A DNA stretch of 64,000 nt from the NCBI RefSeq assembly GCF_039526385.1, contig NZ_BAAAIX010000016.1, positions 145,782-209,781 of the forward strand, given 5' to 3'. This DNA is from Luteococcus peritonei. Lineage in GTDB: Bacteria; Actinomycetota; Actinomycetes; Propionibacteriales; Propionibacteriaceae. A program made the translations under genes and the position numbers. Shown here piece after piece: positions 27,106 to 35,576 of the stretch (position 1 is its first letter; every line of letters starts with the position of its first letter). The notes under the pieces are model-generated. The model had not been told where the DNA came from, ran no database searches, and saw only the letters and a list, made by a program, of their open reading frames with translations.

Positions 27106-27717
27106 ATGGATGGCAACAGCTCGCAGCTCCTCGCGACCCGGTGTCGCCGTTGGTGCGCGGTGGTCCTCGTGCTCACCCTGGGGCAGCTGGTGCTGGCTCC
27201 CTTGTCACCGTGGTGGTCGAACTTCGCGGGCAAGGCCTTCGCGGCCCGGCTGGTCGCCTATCCGGTGATGATGCTGGCCCTGCCGCTGGTGCGCCGGCTG
27301 CGGTACCCGTGGGCCGGGGATGCGCTCGGCTGGCGGGCCTCGGCCTTCGTCATGGCGCCCTTCCTGGTGGACGTGACGGGCAACAGCCTGGATCTCTACG
27401 ACCGCGTCGTCTGGTGGGACGACCTGTGCCACTTCCTGAACTGGTTCCTGCTGATGTCAGGCCTCGGCCTGCTGCTCGACCCGCGACGCCTGGCGCCGCG
27501 ACTGGTACGCTTCCTGGCCATCACCGGGCTCGGGGCGATGCTCGCGATCGTCTGGGAACTGGGGGAGTGGGCCAGCTTCATTCGCTTCGGCACCGAACTC
27601 ACGACGGCCTACACCGACACCCTGGGTGACCTGTGCCTCGGAACCTGCGGCGCCGCCCTCGCGGGCTGGCTGATCGTGCGCGACTCAAGCGATCTCAGCG
27701 CGGCTGACGCTGGGTGA
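27106..27717 (+). CDS. Multi-pass membrane protein, DUF2238/YjdF-like
   Basis: About 203 residues with six likely transmembrane helices. The conserved polar run NSLDLYDRVVWWDDLCHFLNW, with Asp and His residues inside a membrane segment, recalls the DUF2238 (YjdF) proteins, whose function is unknown. A second acidic site, AIVWELGEWASF, is also family-like. The ATG at 27106 is chosen; an in-frame TTG at 27094 would add four residues. Neither has a good ribosome site, and a TTGGAT hexamer six bases before the ATG suggests a leaderless transcript. It is the first gene to the right of the island with normal chromosomal character. Confidence 0.75.
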   Translation: MDGNSSQLLATRCRRWCAVVLVLTLGQLVLAPLSPWWSNFAGKAFAARLVAYPVMMLALPLVRRLRYPWAGDALGWRASAFVMAPFLVDVTGNSLDLYDRVVWWDDLCHFLNWFLLMSGLGLLLDPRRLAPRLVRFLAITGLGAMLAIVWELGEWASFIRFGTELTTAYTDTLGDLCLGTCGAALAGWLIVRDSSDLSAADAG

Positions 27718-27774
27718 GGCCACGCGGGCAGACGGCCGGTGCTGCCGTGCCTCGCACCGGCCGCTTGGCGGCTG

Positions 27775-28338
27775 TCAGTTCGAGGGCTCCCAGGGGGTCA
27801 CGAACTGGTTGGCGGGGCGCCCTTCGATGGTGGCCATCAGCGAGGCCGCATCGGCACCGTCGATCTGCTCGCGGATGATGTCGGCATGCCCGGCATGACG
27901 GGCGAACTCCTCGATGTGGTGCACGTACAGGTAGCGCAGGTGCGCCGGCTGCGGCTCGTCGAGCCCGTACCAGGGCATCGGGCCCACGGGAAGCACCGCG
28001 TCCAGCTCCCCGCCGCGGCACATCTCCAGATACTCCTCGCGCACCTCGTCGAAGCGCTGCAGCAGGGCCTCCAGGGTCTCGGCCTCGGTGGGCTCGAAGC
28101 TGGCGTAGAAGTCCTGGTCAGCCTCCTCTGCCTTCCGCAGGCCAGCCCCCACGAGCGATTGCAGCATCGCGTAGGTGACGTGCTTGAGGATGCCGGACAG
28201 GCTCAGCGCGCTGCGCAGCGGCCGCAGCCGGGCCTGCTCGTCGCTCAGGCCGTGGACAGTGCCGCGCACACCGTCGAGCTGCGCGGCCAGCGAGCTGCAC
28301 AGCGTCTCACGCTCGTCGTGGATCTCGGGCAGGTACAT
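27775..28338 (-). CDS. DinB-superfamily DUF664 protein (mycothiol-dependent transferase-like)
   Basis: A 187-residue four-helix-bundle protein of the DinB/DUF664 group. Actinobacterial members are thought to be thiol (mycothiol)-dependent transferases or hydrolases using a divalent metal. Likely metal ligands are the His in GILKHVTYA and the two His in HHIEEFARHAGHAD. The upstream part of the open frame is discarded: the ATG at 28338 has a strong AAGGAG site eight bases before it. It is transcribed divergently from the WYL regulator starting at 28436, which may control it. The substrate is unknown. Confidence 0.85.
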   Translation of the reverse strand: MYLPEIHDERETLCSSLAAQLDGVRGTVHGLSDEQARLRPLRSALSLSGILKHVTYAMLQSLVGAGLRKAEEADQDFYASFEPTEAETLEALLQRFDEVREEYLEMCRGGELDAVLPVGPMPWYGLDEPQPAHLRYLYVHHIEEFARHAGHADIIREQIDGADAASLMATIEGRPANQFVTPWEPSN

Positions 28339-28423
28339 GTCGGTCTCCTTGGTCGGGCCCGTGCCGGGCGTCGTGGAACCACAGAACCAAGCCATCCGGA
28401 CAGAATGTGTCCGCTGCCTGCGC

Positions 28424-28429
28424 CAGACT
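28424..28429 (+). promoter_or_regulatory. -10-like hexamer for leaderless WYL-regulator transcript
   Basis: CAGACT ends six bases before the ATG at 28436. The spacing matches other probable leaderless genes in the window. Confidence 0.35.
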
Positions 28430-28435
28430 GGGCTC

Positions 28436-29428
28436 ATGTCCCGGACCACCCACCGAGTGCTGCGCCTGCTGGCGCTGCTGGAGTCTCGCAGGTGCTGGCA
28501 GGGCCACGAATTGGCCGATCGGCTCGAGGTCACCGAACGCACGGTGCGGCGCGACGTGACCCGGCTACGGGAGATCGGCTACCCGGTGGAGGCGGATCGT
28601 GGTCTGGACGGCGGCTACCGGCTGGGAGCCGGACGACGTCTGCCGCCGCTGATGCTGGACGACGACGAGGCGGTGGCTCTGGTGGCCTGCCTGCGAATGG
28701 CCGCCCTGCAGGGACAGGACGCCATGGGGGAGGCGGCGCTGCGGGCGCTGGCCAAGCTCGACCAGGTGCTCCCGCCGCGGCTCCGCGCCCTGGCCACGGC
28801 GCTCGACGAGGCCACCGGCAGCCTGCCGCGCACCCGCCCCGCTGTGGACTGGCAGGTGCTCTCCGCGCTGGCCACGGCCCGTCGTGACCAGCACGTGGTG
28901 CGCTTCCGCTACACCAAGCCCGACGGCTCGCAGTCGCTGCGTGAGGTCGAGCCGGCCCGGCTGCTCACCCAGGGCGAGCACTGGTATCTGCAGGCGCACG
29001 ACCGGGACCGCGACCAGTGGCGCGTCTTCCGTGTGGACCGGATCGACCAGCTGCAGACCACCACCTGGCGCTGCGCCGTGCGCGTGCCACCGCCACCGGG
29101 CTTCGACTGCCCGTTGTCCTCGCGCTACCCGTGCGTGGTGGCCGTCGAGCTCGCCGTCGACGCGGACCGGGCGGCCGCGCGCATCCCCGCCGCCCACCGC
29201 GAGGGCCTGGAGCCCACGTCCGCGGGCTGCCGGATGCGGGTCGGGGGAGCCGACTGGGACACTCTGGCCTGGCACCTGATGTGGGTGGCGCGAGACCTCG
29301 GCGTGCCCTTGGTGCTGACCGACGACGAGCCCACAGACCAGCTGCGCCGATCCCTGGACGCCGTGGCCGAGCAGGCGCGGCAGGCCTCTGCTTCCCCGGG
29401 GAGGGGATCCGGGCAGCCCGCCCACTGA
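28436..29428 (+). CDS. WYL-domain transcriptional regulator (YafY/DeoR-type HTH)
   Basis: A 330-residue regulator. Residues 4-60 form a winged HTH (RLLALLESRRCWQGHELADRL, VTERTVRRDVTRLREIGYPV), and residues 140-310 hold the WYL domain (VRFRYTKPDGS, REVEPARLL, GEHWYLQAHDR, FRVDRI) followed by the WCX-like C-terminal extension. WYL domains bind small or nucleic-acid ligands and are frequent in regulators of DNA damage and phage defence. The ATG at 28436 is preferred over the longer open frame because the HTH begins there and a -10-like element lies just upstream. It diverges from the DUF664 gene, so mutual control of the 97-base gap is likely. Confidence 0.9.
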   Translation: MSRTTHRVLRLLALLESRRCWQGHELADRLEVTERTVRRDVTRLREIGYPVEADRGLDGGYRLGAGRRLPPLMLDDDEAVALVACLRMAALQGQDAMGEAALRALAKLDQVLPPRLRALATALDEATGSLPRTRPAVDWQVLSALATARRDQHVVRFRYTKPDGSQSLREVEPARLLTQGEHWYLQAHDRDRDQWRVFRVDRIDQLQTTTWRCAVRVPPPPGFDCPLSSRYPCVVAVELAVDADRAAARIPAAHREGLEPTSAGCRMRVGGADWDTLAWHLMWVARDLGVPLVLTDDEPTDQLRRSLDAVAEQARQASASPGRGSGQPAH

Positions 29429-29457
29429 CGCCGGGCCACCCCGTCGGGCCGAGGCGG

Positions 29458-29497
29458 CGACGAAGGGGTTCCGGCCGTCAGCCGGAACCCCTCGTCG
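29458..29497. terminator. Bidirectional terminator between WYL regulator and protease
   Basis: AGGGGTTCCGG (29464-29474) pairs with CCGGAACCCCT (29482-29492); CGACG (29458-29462) and CGTCG (29493-29497) extend the stem past a one-base bulge. It lies between convergent genes. Confidence 0.85.
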
Positions 29498-29534
29498 TGC
29501 TCGGATGGTCAGCGGGCTGGAGCCGCCGCGGGCA

Positions 29535-30728
29535 TCAGTTGGCCAGGATCAGCTTCACCCCGTAGTAGTTGGCGGCGTCCACCACGGGCTGGACGTAGGA
29601 GGTGCCGCTGGAGGTGTAACCGGTGTTGTAGCCGCCGCAGCTCTGCTGGGTCGGGCCGCCGGAGGTCATGCCCTGGGCCAGGTCGCCGACACCGATGTAG
29701 GCGCCGCCGGAGTCGCCCTGCTCGGTGCACACGGTGGTGGTCATCAGGCCGCTGGCGGTGGTGCCGTTGCCGTAGTTGACGCTGGTGCCGTAGCCCTTGA
29801 TGGAGCCGCAGGTCCAGCCGGTGGTGCGCCCGGACTTGCACAGCTGGGTGCCCACGGCGTTCTTGCTCATGCCCTTGACGGCGTAGTAGCCGTCGAAGCC
29901 CCGCGAGTCCACCCAGCCGTAGGGGGTGTCGTCGGCGTCGATGTCCACCAGGCCCATGTCGATGCTGGCCTGGCCGGTGTGGAAGCGGGTGTGCAGGATG
30001 CTGCCGACGTGGACGCCCTCGGAATTGGTGACCTGCAGGCTGGTGTTCTCGATGCAGTGGCCGGCGGTGAGCATGACGGTGTTGCCATTGGACTGGGTGC
30101 CCATGAAGCCGTTCGAACAGGCCGACATCCGGTTGCTGCCGTCGTTGAGGGGCATGATCATGTCCTGGCCGGCCAGCACGTCGGCCTGGACGCTGTTCTG
30201 GCGCCCGGACACGACGCTGACCTCGGCGTCGGCCTTCAGGGAGCGGGCCAGGGAGGAGGGGGCCTGGTCGGTGAGGGTCACCTGGACCTTGCCGGTGGTG
30301 ATGTCGGGCATCACGGAGGCGACGTAGGCCTTGCCGCGGTGGGCGGTGGCGATCCGGTCGGCCTTCTTCTGCAGCGCGGCGGCGCCATGGCCGATGCGCA
30401 CGCCGAGCCCGGCCTGGCGCACGGTGGCGGCGTGCTTGCCGTTGGGCAGCACGGCCACGAGCTGGTTGTCGGCGTCGAGGTAGGAGCCGTCGACGGTGAT
30501 GCCGGAGGCCTGGAGCTTGTCGAGGGTGGCCTGCTGGCTGGCCTGGCGGGCCAGGTGCTGCTTGGCCTGGGCCTCGGTGAGGTGGCGGGTGGCCATGGCG
30601 TAACCGACCATCGCCTCCTCGTAGGTGCTGGGGTTGCGGTAGTCGGCATCGGCGTGGGCCGGGCTTGCGCCAAGCACGGGCAGGGCAACCAGGCCAAGGA
30701 TGGCGGTGGTCACGATGGACTTGTTCAT
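29535..30728 (-). CDS. Secreted trypsin-like (S1) serine protease with pro-domain
   Basis: A 397-residue exported protease of the alpha-lytic/streptogrisin type. Residues 1-26 are a signal peptide (hydrophobic core, then SPAHA-DA). Residues 30-190 look like an inhibitory pro-domain, and the protease follows. The catalytic triad is visible: H224 in LTAGHC, D257 in SIDMGL and S340 in GDSGG. Paired cysteines (204/225, 297/307, 334/364 region) suggest disulfides, as in secreted members. The ATG at 30728 has a strong GGAGG site. It is monocistronic, with a terminator at 29458 and an upstream region rich in inverted repeats. It probably degrades extracellular protein. Confidence 0.93.
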   Translation of the reverse strand: MNKSIVTTAILGLVALPVLGASPAHADADYRNPSTYEEAMVGYAMATRHLTEAQAKQHLARQASQQATLDKLQASGITVDGSYLDADNQLVAVLPNGKHAATVRQAGLGVRIGHGAAALQKKADRIATAHRGKAYVASVMPDITTGKVQVTLTDQAPSSLARSLKADAEVSVVSGRQNSVQADVLAGQDMIMPLNDGSNRMSACSNGFMGTQSNGNTVMLTAGHCIENTSLQVTNSEGVHVGSILHTRFHTGQASIDMGLVDIDADDTPYGWVDSRGFDGYYAVKGMSKNAVGTQLCKSGRTTGWTCGSIKGYGTSVNYGNGTTASGLMTTTVCTEQGDSGGAYIGVGDLAQGMTSGGPTQQSCGGYNTGYTSSGTSYVQPVVDAANYYGVKLILAN

Positions 30729-30993
30729 GTCTTCCTCCACAGGAGTTCGGGGGTGTCCCGTGGCCCACGTCCGCGGGCCGTGGCCAGTGGAACCGAGCCG
30801 GGCAGGCCCCCGCAACAGGCGCGGGAATGCCTGTGTGGCTGGGTAGAGCGTTCAAGCCGGTGCCCACTAGGCGAACTGAACCGAAATCAGTTGAACGTTC
30901 CACGCAGACAGTCGTTAAGAGGGCCCGCCGGATGGCATTCAGTTGCCATCACGTCCACTCCTAAACAGCACCCGGGGCCGTCGTCAGCCCGGC
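30729..30993. promoter_or_regulatory. Protease upstream region with three inverted repeats
   Basis: Reading on the plus strand: CGTTCAA (30849-30855) mirrors TTGAACG (30891-30897). Inside this pair lies AACTGA-N7-TCAGTT (30874-30892). Further on is the 20-base palindrome GATGGCA-N6-TGCCATC (30931-30950). They are upstream of the protease and downstream of the GH13 gene, so operator sites or a terminator are both possible. Confidence 0.45.
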
Positions 30994-32676
30994 TCAGCCG
31001 ATCCGGTCGTCGCCCTCGCGGTGCACCCGGAACCAGTGATGGTCGTAGCCCGCCACCTCCAGGTCCAGGACATCGACATCCGCGACGATGCAGCGATCCG
31101 AGAGCAGGTCCACCAGGCTCAGGATCGCGGGACGACCGCTGGCCGTCGGCTCCAGGTCGAGCCGCACCGTGGTGGCCTCGGGGGAGAAGTTGTGCACCGC
31201 CACCAGGCTCCAGTCGTCCACCTGCACGGCATGGGCCAGCACGTGGTTGTCGGAGCAGCGCAGTTCGGTGTAGTCCCCGAAGCCCACCTCCGGTGACTGG
31301 CGGCGCACGCGCACCAGCTTGCGGATGAAGCGCCACAGCGAGTCAGGGTCGCGCCGCTGGGAGGCGACGTTGACGTGCTCGGGCCCGTAGCCGCCGCCGG
31401 GCAGCGGGCGCACCAGTCGCGAGGGCCTGGCGGTGGAGAAGCCGCCCAGTGGCTCGTCATTCCACTGCATCGGGGTGCGCACCGCATAGCGACCCTCGAC
31501 GTCGAGGTTCTCGCCCATCCCGATCTCCTCCCCGTAGAACAGCGTGGGGGTGCCGGGCAGGCTGAACATCAGCGAGTAGGCCATCTTGATACGGCGTGGG
31601 TCGCCCTGAAGCATGGTGGGAAGCCGTCGGCGCAGGCCGCGCTCGTAGATCTGCATGTCCGGGTCCGGGCCGAAGGCCTGGAAGACCTCCTGGCGCTCGC
31701 TCTCGGTGAGCTTGTCCAGGGTGAGCTCGTCGTGGTTGCGCACGAAGTTCGCGTACTGGCTCACCACGTCGGTCTCGGGGCGTCGACGCAGCGCCTTGGC
31801 CAGCGGCCGGGCGTCCTGGCGGGCGAGCGAGAGCCAGAAGGCCTGCATCCCGATGAAGTCGAACTGCATCGTCAGCTCGTCACCGTCGCTGCCGCCGAAG
31901 AACTTCTTCTGCTCCGCGAAGGGCACGTTCACCTCGCCCAGCAGCACGATGTCGGCACCCTTGCGCTGGCAGAAGGACCGCAGGTGGCGCAACGCCTCGT
32001 GCGGGTCGTACTGGAACCTCGACTCCTCGGCGGGCAGGTCGTCGCGGGAGAACATGAAGGGCACCGCGTCCACCCGGAAACCGGAGACGCCCAGCTGCAG
32101 CCAGAAGCCCATCACCTTGGTGATCTCCTCGCGCACCACCGGGTTGGCGACGTTCAGGTCCGGCTGCTGGCGGTAGAAGTTGTGCAGGTAGTACTCGCCG
32201 GTTCGCTCGTCGAGCTCCCACAGGCTGTCCTCCACGTCGGGGAAGACGACCGCCTCGGAGGTGTCCGGTGGCGTCGAGGAACGCCAGACGTAGTGGTCGC
32301 GGTAGGGGTTGTCGACGCTCTTGCGCGACTCCTTGAACCAGGGGTGCTGGTCCGAGGTGTGGTTCATGACGAAGTCGATGATCACCCGGATGCCGCGTGA
32401 CTGCGCGGTCTGCACCAGCTCCACGAAGTCACCCAGGTTGCCGTAGCGCGGGTCGACGCCATAGAAGTCGGTGACGTCGTAGCCGTCGTCCACCCCGCCG
32501 GAGGGATAGAAGGGCATCAGCCACAGCACAGTGACACCCAGGTCTGCCAGGTAGTCGATGCGGCGTGTCATGCCCGGGAGGTCGCCCGTCCCGTCACCGT
32601 CGGTGTCCAGGAAGGCCTGGACCGGGGCGCAGTAGAAGACGCCGTTCTTCCACCACAGGTCTGCTGTCTGGCTCAT
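30994..32676 (-). CDS. GH13 alpha-glucan enzyme, trehalose-synthase-like
   Basis: A 560-residue cytoplasmic GH13 enzyme related to trehalose synthase (maltose glucosylmutase) and oligo-glucosidases. All catalytic motifs are intact: DFVMNH (D101-H106), nucleophile D203 in GFRVDAVPF, acid/base E248 in LLGEVN, and H315-D316 in FVRNHDE. The N-terminus WWKNGVFYCAPVQAF closely recalls TreS, but the family's C-terminal kinase-type extension is absent. I chose the ATG at 32676, eight bases after GGAGG; the TTG at 32691 and ATG at 32682 are worse placed. It lies 53 bases after the MFS gene on the same strand. The exact reaction is uncertain. Confidence 0.85.
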   Translation of the reverse strand: MSQTADLWWKNGVFYCAPVQAFLDTDGDGTGDLPGMTRRIDYLADLGVTVLWLMPFYPSGGVDDGYDVTDFYGVDPRYGNLGDFVELVQTAQSRGIRVIIDFVMNHTSDQHPWFKESRKSVDNPYRDHYVWRSSTPPDTSEAVVFPDVEDSLWELDERTGEYYLHNFYRQQPDLNVANPVVREEITKVMGFWLQLGVSGFRVDAVPFMFSRDDLPAEESRFQYDPHEALRHLRSFCQRKGADIVLLGEVNVPFAEQKKFFGGSDGDELTMQFDFIGMQAFWLSLARQDARPLAKALRRRPETDVVSQYANFVRNHDELTLDKLTESERQEVFQAFGPDPDMQIYERGLRRRLPTMLQGDPRRIKMAYSLMFSLPGTPTLFYGEEIGMGENLDVEGRYAVRTPMQWNDEPLGGFSTARPSRLVRPLPGGGYGPEHVNVASQRRDPDSLWRFIRKLVRVRRQSPEVGFGDYTELRCSDNHVLAHAVQVDDWSLVAVHNFSPEATTVRLDLEPTASGRPAILSLVDLLSDRCIVADVDVLDLEVAGYDHHWFRVHREGDDRIG

Positions 32677-32729
32677 CCGCATGGCCTCCAACCTTTCGGG
32701 CCGAGCGGTGCCTGGTCAAGGGTGGGGCA

Positions 32730-34175
32730 TCAGGCCCGACGGATGCGGTGCTCCCGCTCGTCGTGGACCGCGATGGCCATGGCTGCCAGGACACAGACCA
32801 CGATGCCCGCGAAGGCCCCGGCGAAGGCCAGGTTCCAGCCCAGCCCGCCGCCGACCATGCCGAACAGGATGCCGGTGATCATGGCATTGCCCAGCGCCGC
32901 ACCGATCCGCTCCACGGTCTGCTTGATGCCGCCCGCGGTGCCACCATGACGGGGCGGCACGTCCTCCATGCTCAGCGTCTGGTTCGCCGATCCGATGGCA
33001 CCCATGCCGAAGCCGTTCAGGGTCAGGGTGGCCGCCAGCCACCACCACGAGAGCCCGCCCAGGATCACCGCGATGCTGAGCGCGGTGCCCAGCGCCATCA
33101 GCCCCAGCATCCAGACCACCAGGCGGCGCCCGGCGGTCATCACGTACTTCACCGACCAGACCGCGGAGAAGGCGCTGGCCACGGCATTGGGCAGGCCCAT
33201 CAGCCCGGCCTGCAGCGCCGGCACGTGGAGGCCGGACTGCACGTAGACGGCCGCCACGGCGAAGGTGCTGGCCACGCCCAGGAACATCACGCCCGAGACC
33301 AGCATCCCGTTGCGGAAGGAGTGGAAGTCGAACAGCCGCAGGTCGACCATCGGCTCACGGCCACCGTCCAGGTAGCGGCGCTCCCAGCGCACCCACGCCC
33401 ACAGCAGCACCGGCGCGACCGGCAGCAGGGCCCAGGCCCACGCGGCATGCGCCATGAAGGGGTACATCAGGCACAGGATGGCGACGGTCAGCAGCACCAT
33501 GCCCATCGGGTCCAGGTCCAGCCGGGCCGAGGGCTGATCCGCCGGGCGGGAGCGGCGGCGTCGCTCGGTCTCGAAGGGGAACCAGGCCAGGCCCAGCACG
33601 ATGCCCAGCACGCCCAGCGGCAGGTTGATCAGGAAGGCCCAGCGCCAGCCCCACTCCGGGCCCAGCCAGCCGATGATGGCACCGGTGAGCACCGGCCCCA
33701 CCGCCACCGAGGCGGAGATCACCAGGCCGAACATGGAGAAGGCCCGCGCCCGGCCGCGGCCCTGGAAGTACTGGGTGATCATGCCGGTCACCTGGGGGCT
33801 GAACAGACCGGCGCCCAGGCCCTGCACGATCCGGCCCGCATTCAGCAGCAGCGGGCTGGGGGCCAGCGCGCAGGCGATCGAGGCCAGCACGAACAGCGCC
33901 AGCCCCACCAGGAACCAGGTGCCGCGCCCCATCAGGTCACCCAGCCGGCCGGCCGGGGTCAGCGCGACGCCGAAGCTCAACGCATAGCCCGACAGGATCC
34001 ACTGCACGTCCCCGGAGCTGGCCTCCAGGCCCTGCTCGATGGTGGGCAGGGCGACGTTCACCGAGCTGAGCGCCATCAGGGACATCGCCAGCGGCAGCAG
34101 CAGCACGAAGAGCACCTTGAGGCGGTTGAAGGTGCGCTCGGTGCCCTCGACGCGGATCAGGTTGGGCTCGCTCAC
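32730..34175 (-). CDS. MFS transporter, DHA2 (EmrB/QacA-like, 14 helices)
   Basis: A 481-residue drug:proton antiporter-type permease. The motif SSVNVALPTIEQGL in helix 1, QWILSGYALSFGVALTPAGRLGDLMGR in the A-motif loop, and GRIVQGLGAG in helix 4 are typical DHA2 signatures, and about 14 hydrophobic segments can be counted. The start is GTG at 34175 with AGAGG upstream. It sits between a PucR-type regulator gene (43 bases upstream) and the GH13 gene (53 bases downstream), all on the minus strand, and so is probably co-transcribed. The substrate is unknown; export of a toxic compound or metabolite is usual for the family. Confidence 0.92.
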   Translation of the reverse strand: MSEPNLIRVEGTERTFNRLKVLFVLLLPLAMSLMALSSVNVALPTIEQGLEASSGDVQWILSGYALSFGVALTPAGRLGDLMGRGTWFLVGLALFVLASIACALAPSPLLLNAGRIVQGLGAGLFSPQVTGMITQYFQGRGRARAFSMFGLVISASVAVGPVLTGAIIGWLGPEWGWRWAFLINLPLGVLGIVLGLAWFPFETERRRRSRPADQPSARLDLDPMGMVLLTVAILCLMYPFMAHAAWAWALLPVAPVLLWAWVRWERRYLDGGREPMVDLRLFDFHSFRNGMLVSGVMFLGVASTFAVAAVYVQSGLHVPALQAGLMGLPNAVASAFSAVWSVKYVMTAGRRLVVWMLGLMALGTALSIAVILGGLSWWWLAATLTLNGFGMGAIGSANQTLSMEDVPPRHGGTAGGIKQTVERIGAALGNAMITGILFGMVGGGLGWNLAFAGAFAGIVVCVLAAMAIAVHDEREHRIRRA

Positions 34176-34218
34176 CTGCCTCTTCTATCACGGGGTGAGC
34201 AAGCTCTTCCCCCGGTTG

Positions 34219-35445
34219 TCAGGTGATGCCTCGCGGCGCGTCGGCCGTCCGGGGAGCCTGCAGCGCCTGGTGCAGTTTCAGCGCCGCATGCAGCGCGGTG
34301 CTGCGCCAGCCGTCGTCGAGCACCTCGGGGCCCAGCACCTCGCGGGCCCGCGAGAGCCGGTAGTGCAGGGTCGCGCGGTGCACGAAGAGCTCTTCACTGG
34401 TGGCATTGGTGCCGCGGCCGTGCTCCAGCCAGGCCAGCACGGTGGCCCAGTGGCCGGTGCTCCCGGCCTGCAGCAGGCGCTCCGCGTCGGGGCTGATGGC
34501 GGCCACACTGGCGGCGGTCTGCGGCCAGCCCTGCAGCAGCCGCCAGCCGCCGGCCTGCTGCCAGGTCAGCGCCTCGGAGCCGCGGCCGAGCAGTTCGGCC
34601 AACTCGGCCAGGAAGTGGGCTCGTCGCAGGGCGATCGGCAGTGTTGCCTGGTCCAGTTCCACCGACCCGATGCCCTTGGCCCGCACCCGGGAGAGCATCC
34701 GGGCGGCCCGCACGTCGTCCAGTGCCCGGGCCCGCTCGGCCTCGGTCCGGCTGGCCTCGAGCACGTAGACCTGCCCGTGGTCCCAACCGGGCAGCACCGG
34801 ACGCAGCCGGCGCATCCGGCTCAGCTCGAGCTGCAGCCGCCGGGCCGGGGGATCGCTCTCCGCCTCGGGTTCGGCGTCCTCCTCCAGCCGCAGCAGGTGC
34901 AGCGCCACCTGGCCGTCATGGGGGAGCAGTCCCTCGCGTCGTGCCTCCTCCAACCCGCCTGGGGCTCCGGCCAGCACCGCGGCGGTGCGGCGGGCCAGCT
35001 GTGCGGCGCGCTCCTGCAGGTCCTCGTCGACCCGCTTGGCCAGCCGGGAGAGGTCCCGCACCGCGAGCAGGGTGCGTTCGATCTCCGCCGCGCTGACCGG
35101 GGGCTCGTCGATCAGCCAGAGGTACCCGCACAGCTCGGTGCCGCGGCGCACCGGGAAGCAGACCCGCGGCAGCATGCCGTACTGCGGATTGGCGGGGATG
35201 CGCACCGGTGCCGTGGCCTGCTGGATGCCGAAGCCGAGCAGCCAGGGCAGTGGTTCGGGCGGCGGGGTGCGGTCGATGATCGAGGAGATGCGACGTTGGT
35301 CGATCGGCCCGATCTGGGCGCTGGTGCTCAGCACCTCGAAGGAGGGGTTGTCCACCTCCACCGAGCGTCCCAGTTCCTCGGCGAGCTGGTCCACGACGGA
35401 CTGCAGGCGGCTCAGGCCTCCGGCATCCATCTGGCTTTGCGACAT
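34219..35445 (-). CDS. PucR/CdaR-type transcriptional regulator
   Basis: A 408-residue regulator. The N-terminal 130 residues look like a GAF-type sensor (RTPPPEPLPWLLGFG, GTELCGYLWLIDE), a central helical part follows, and the last 60 residues are the PucR-family HTH (FVHRATLHYRLSRAREVLG). Members respond to purines, amino acids or sugars and usually activate neighbouring genes. The ATG at 35445 follows a TAGCTT hexamer by six bases, so the transcript may be leaderless. It diverges from an amino-acid permease and ThDP-enzyme operon, its most likely target, and reads into an MFS gene. Confidence 0.88.
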   Translation of the reverse strand: MSQSQMDAGGLSRLQSVVDQLAEELGRSVEVDNPSFEVLSTSAQIGPIDQRRISSIIDRTPPPEPLPWLLGFGIQQATAPVRIPANPQYGMLPRVCFPVRRGTELCGYLWLIDEPPVSAAEIERTLLAVRDLSRLAKRVDEDLQERAAQLARRTAAVLAGAPGGLEEARREGLLPHDGQVALHLLRLEEDAEPEAESDPPARRLQLELSRMRRLRPVLPGWDHGQVYVLEASRTEAERARALDDVRAARMLSRVRAKGIGSVELDQATLPIALRRAHFLAELAELLGRGSEALTWQQAGGWRLLQGWPQTAASVAAISPDAERLLQAGSTGHWATVLAWLEHGRGTNATSEELFVHRATLHYRLSRAREVLGPEVLDDGWRSTALHAALKLHQALQAPRTADAPRGIT

Positions 35446-35451
35446 TTGTCA

Positions 35452-35457
35452 AAGCTA
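35452..35457 (-). promoter_or_regulatory. -10 hexamer of pucR-type gene (leaderless)
   Basis: On the minus strand TAGCTT is followed by six bases and the ATG at 35445. This fits the TANNNT -10 of actinobacterial leaderless genes. Confidence 0.45.
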
Positions 35458-35517
35458 GCTGCGACAACGGGCTGCTGACAAGGGCGACATTGTGGCCAAG
35501 CATGGTCGAGGCGTTGC

Positions 35518-35533
35518 TGTGACATAGCTCACA
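35518..35533 (+). promoter_or_regulatory. CRP/GlxR-type binding site upstream of permease operon
   Basis: TGTGA-N6-TCACA is a perfect match to the CRP/GlxR consensus. It lies 43 bases before the permease ATG at 35577, within the region divergent from the pucR-type gene. Control by a cyclic-nucleotide regulator, tying this operon to carbon supply, is a fair inference. Confidence 0.6.
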
Positions 35534-35576
35534 GGCGACGACCGTTCTGCACCACAGTTCTCGACGAGGAGACGCG

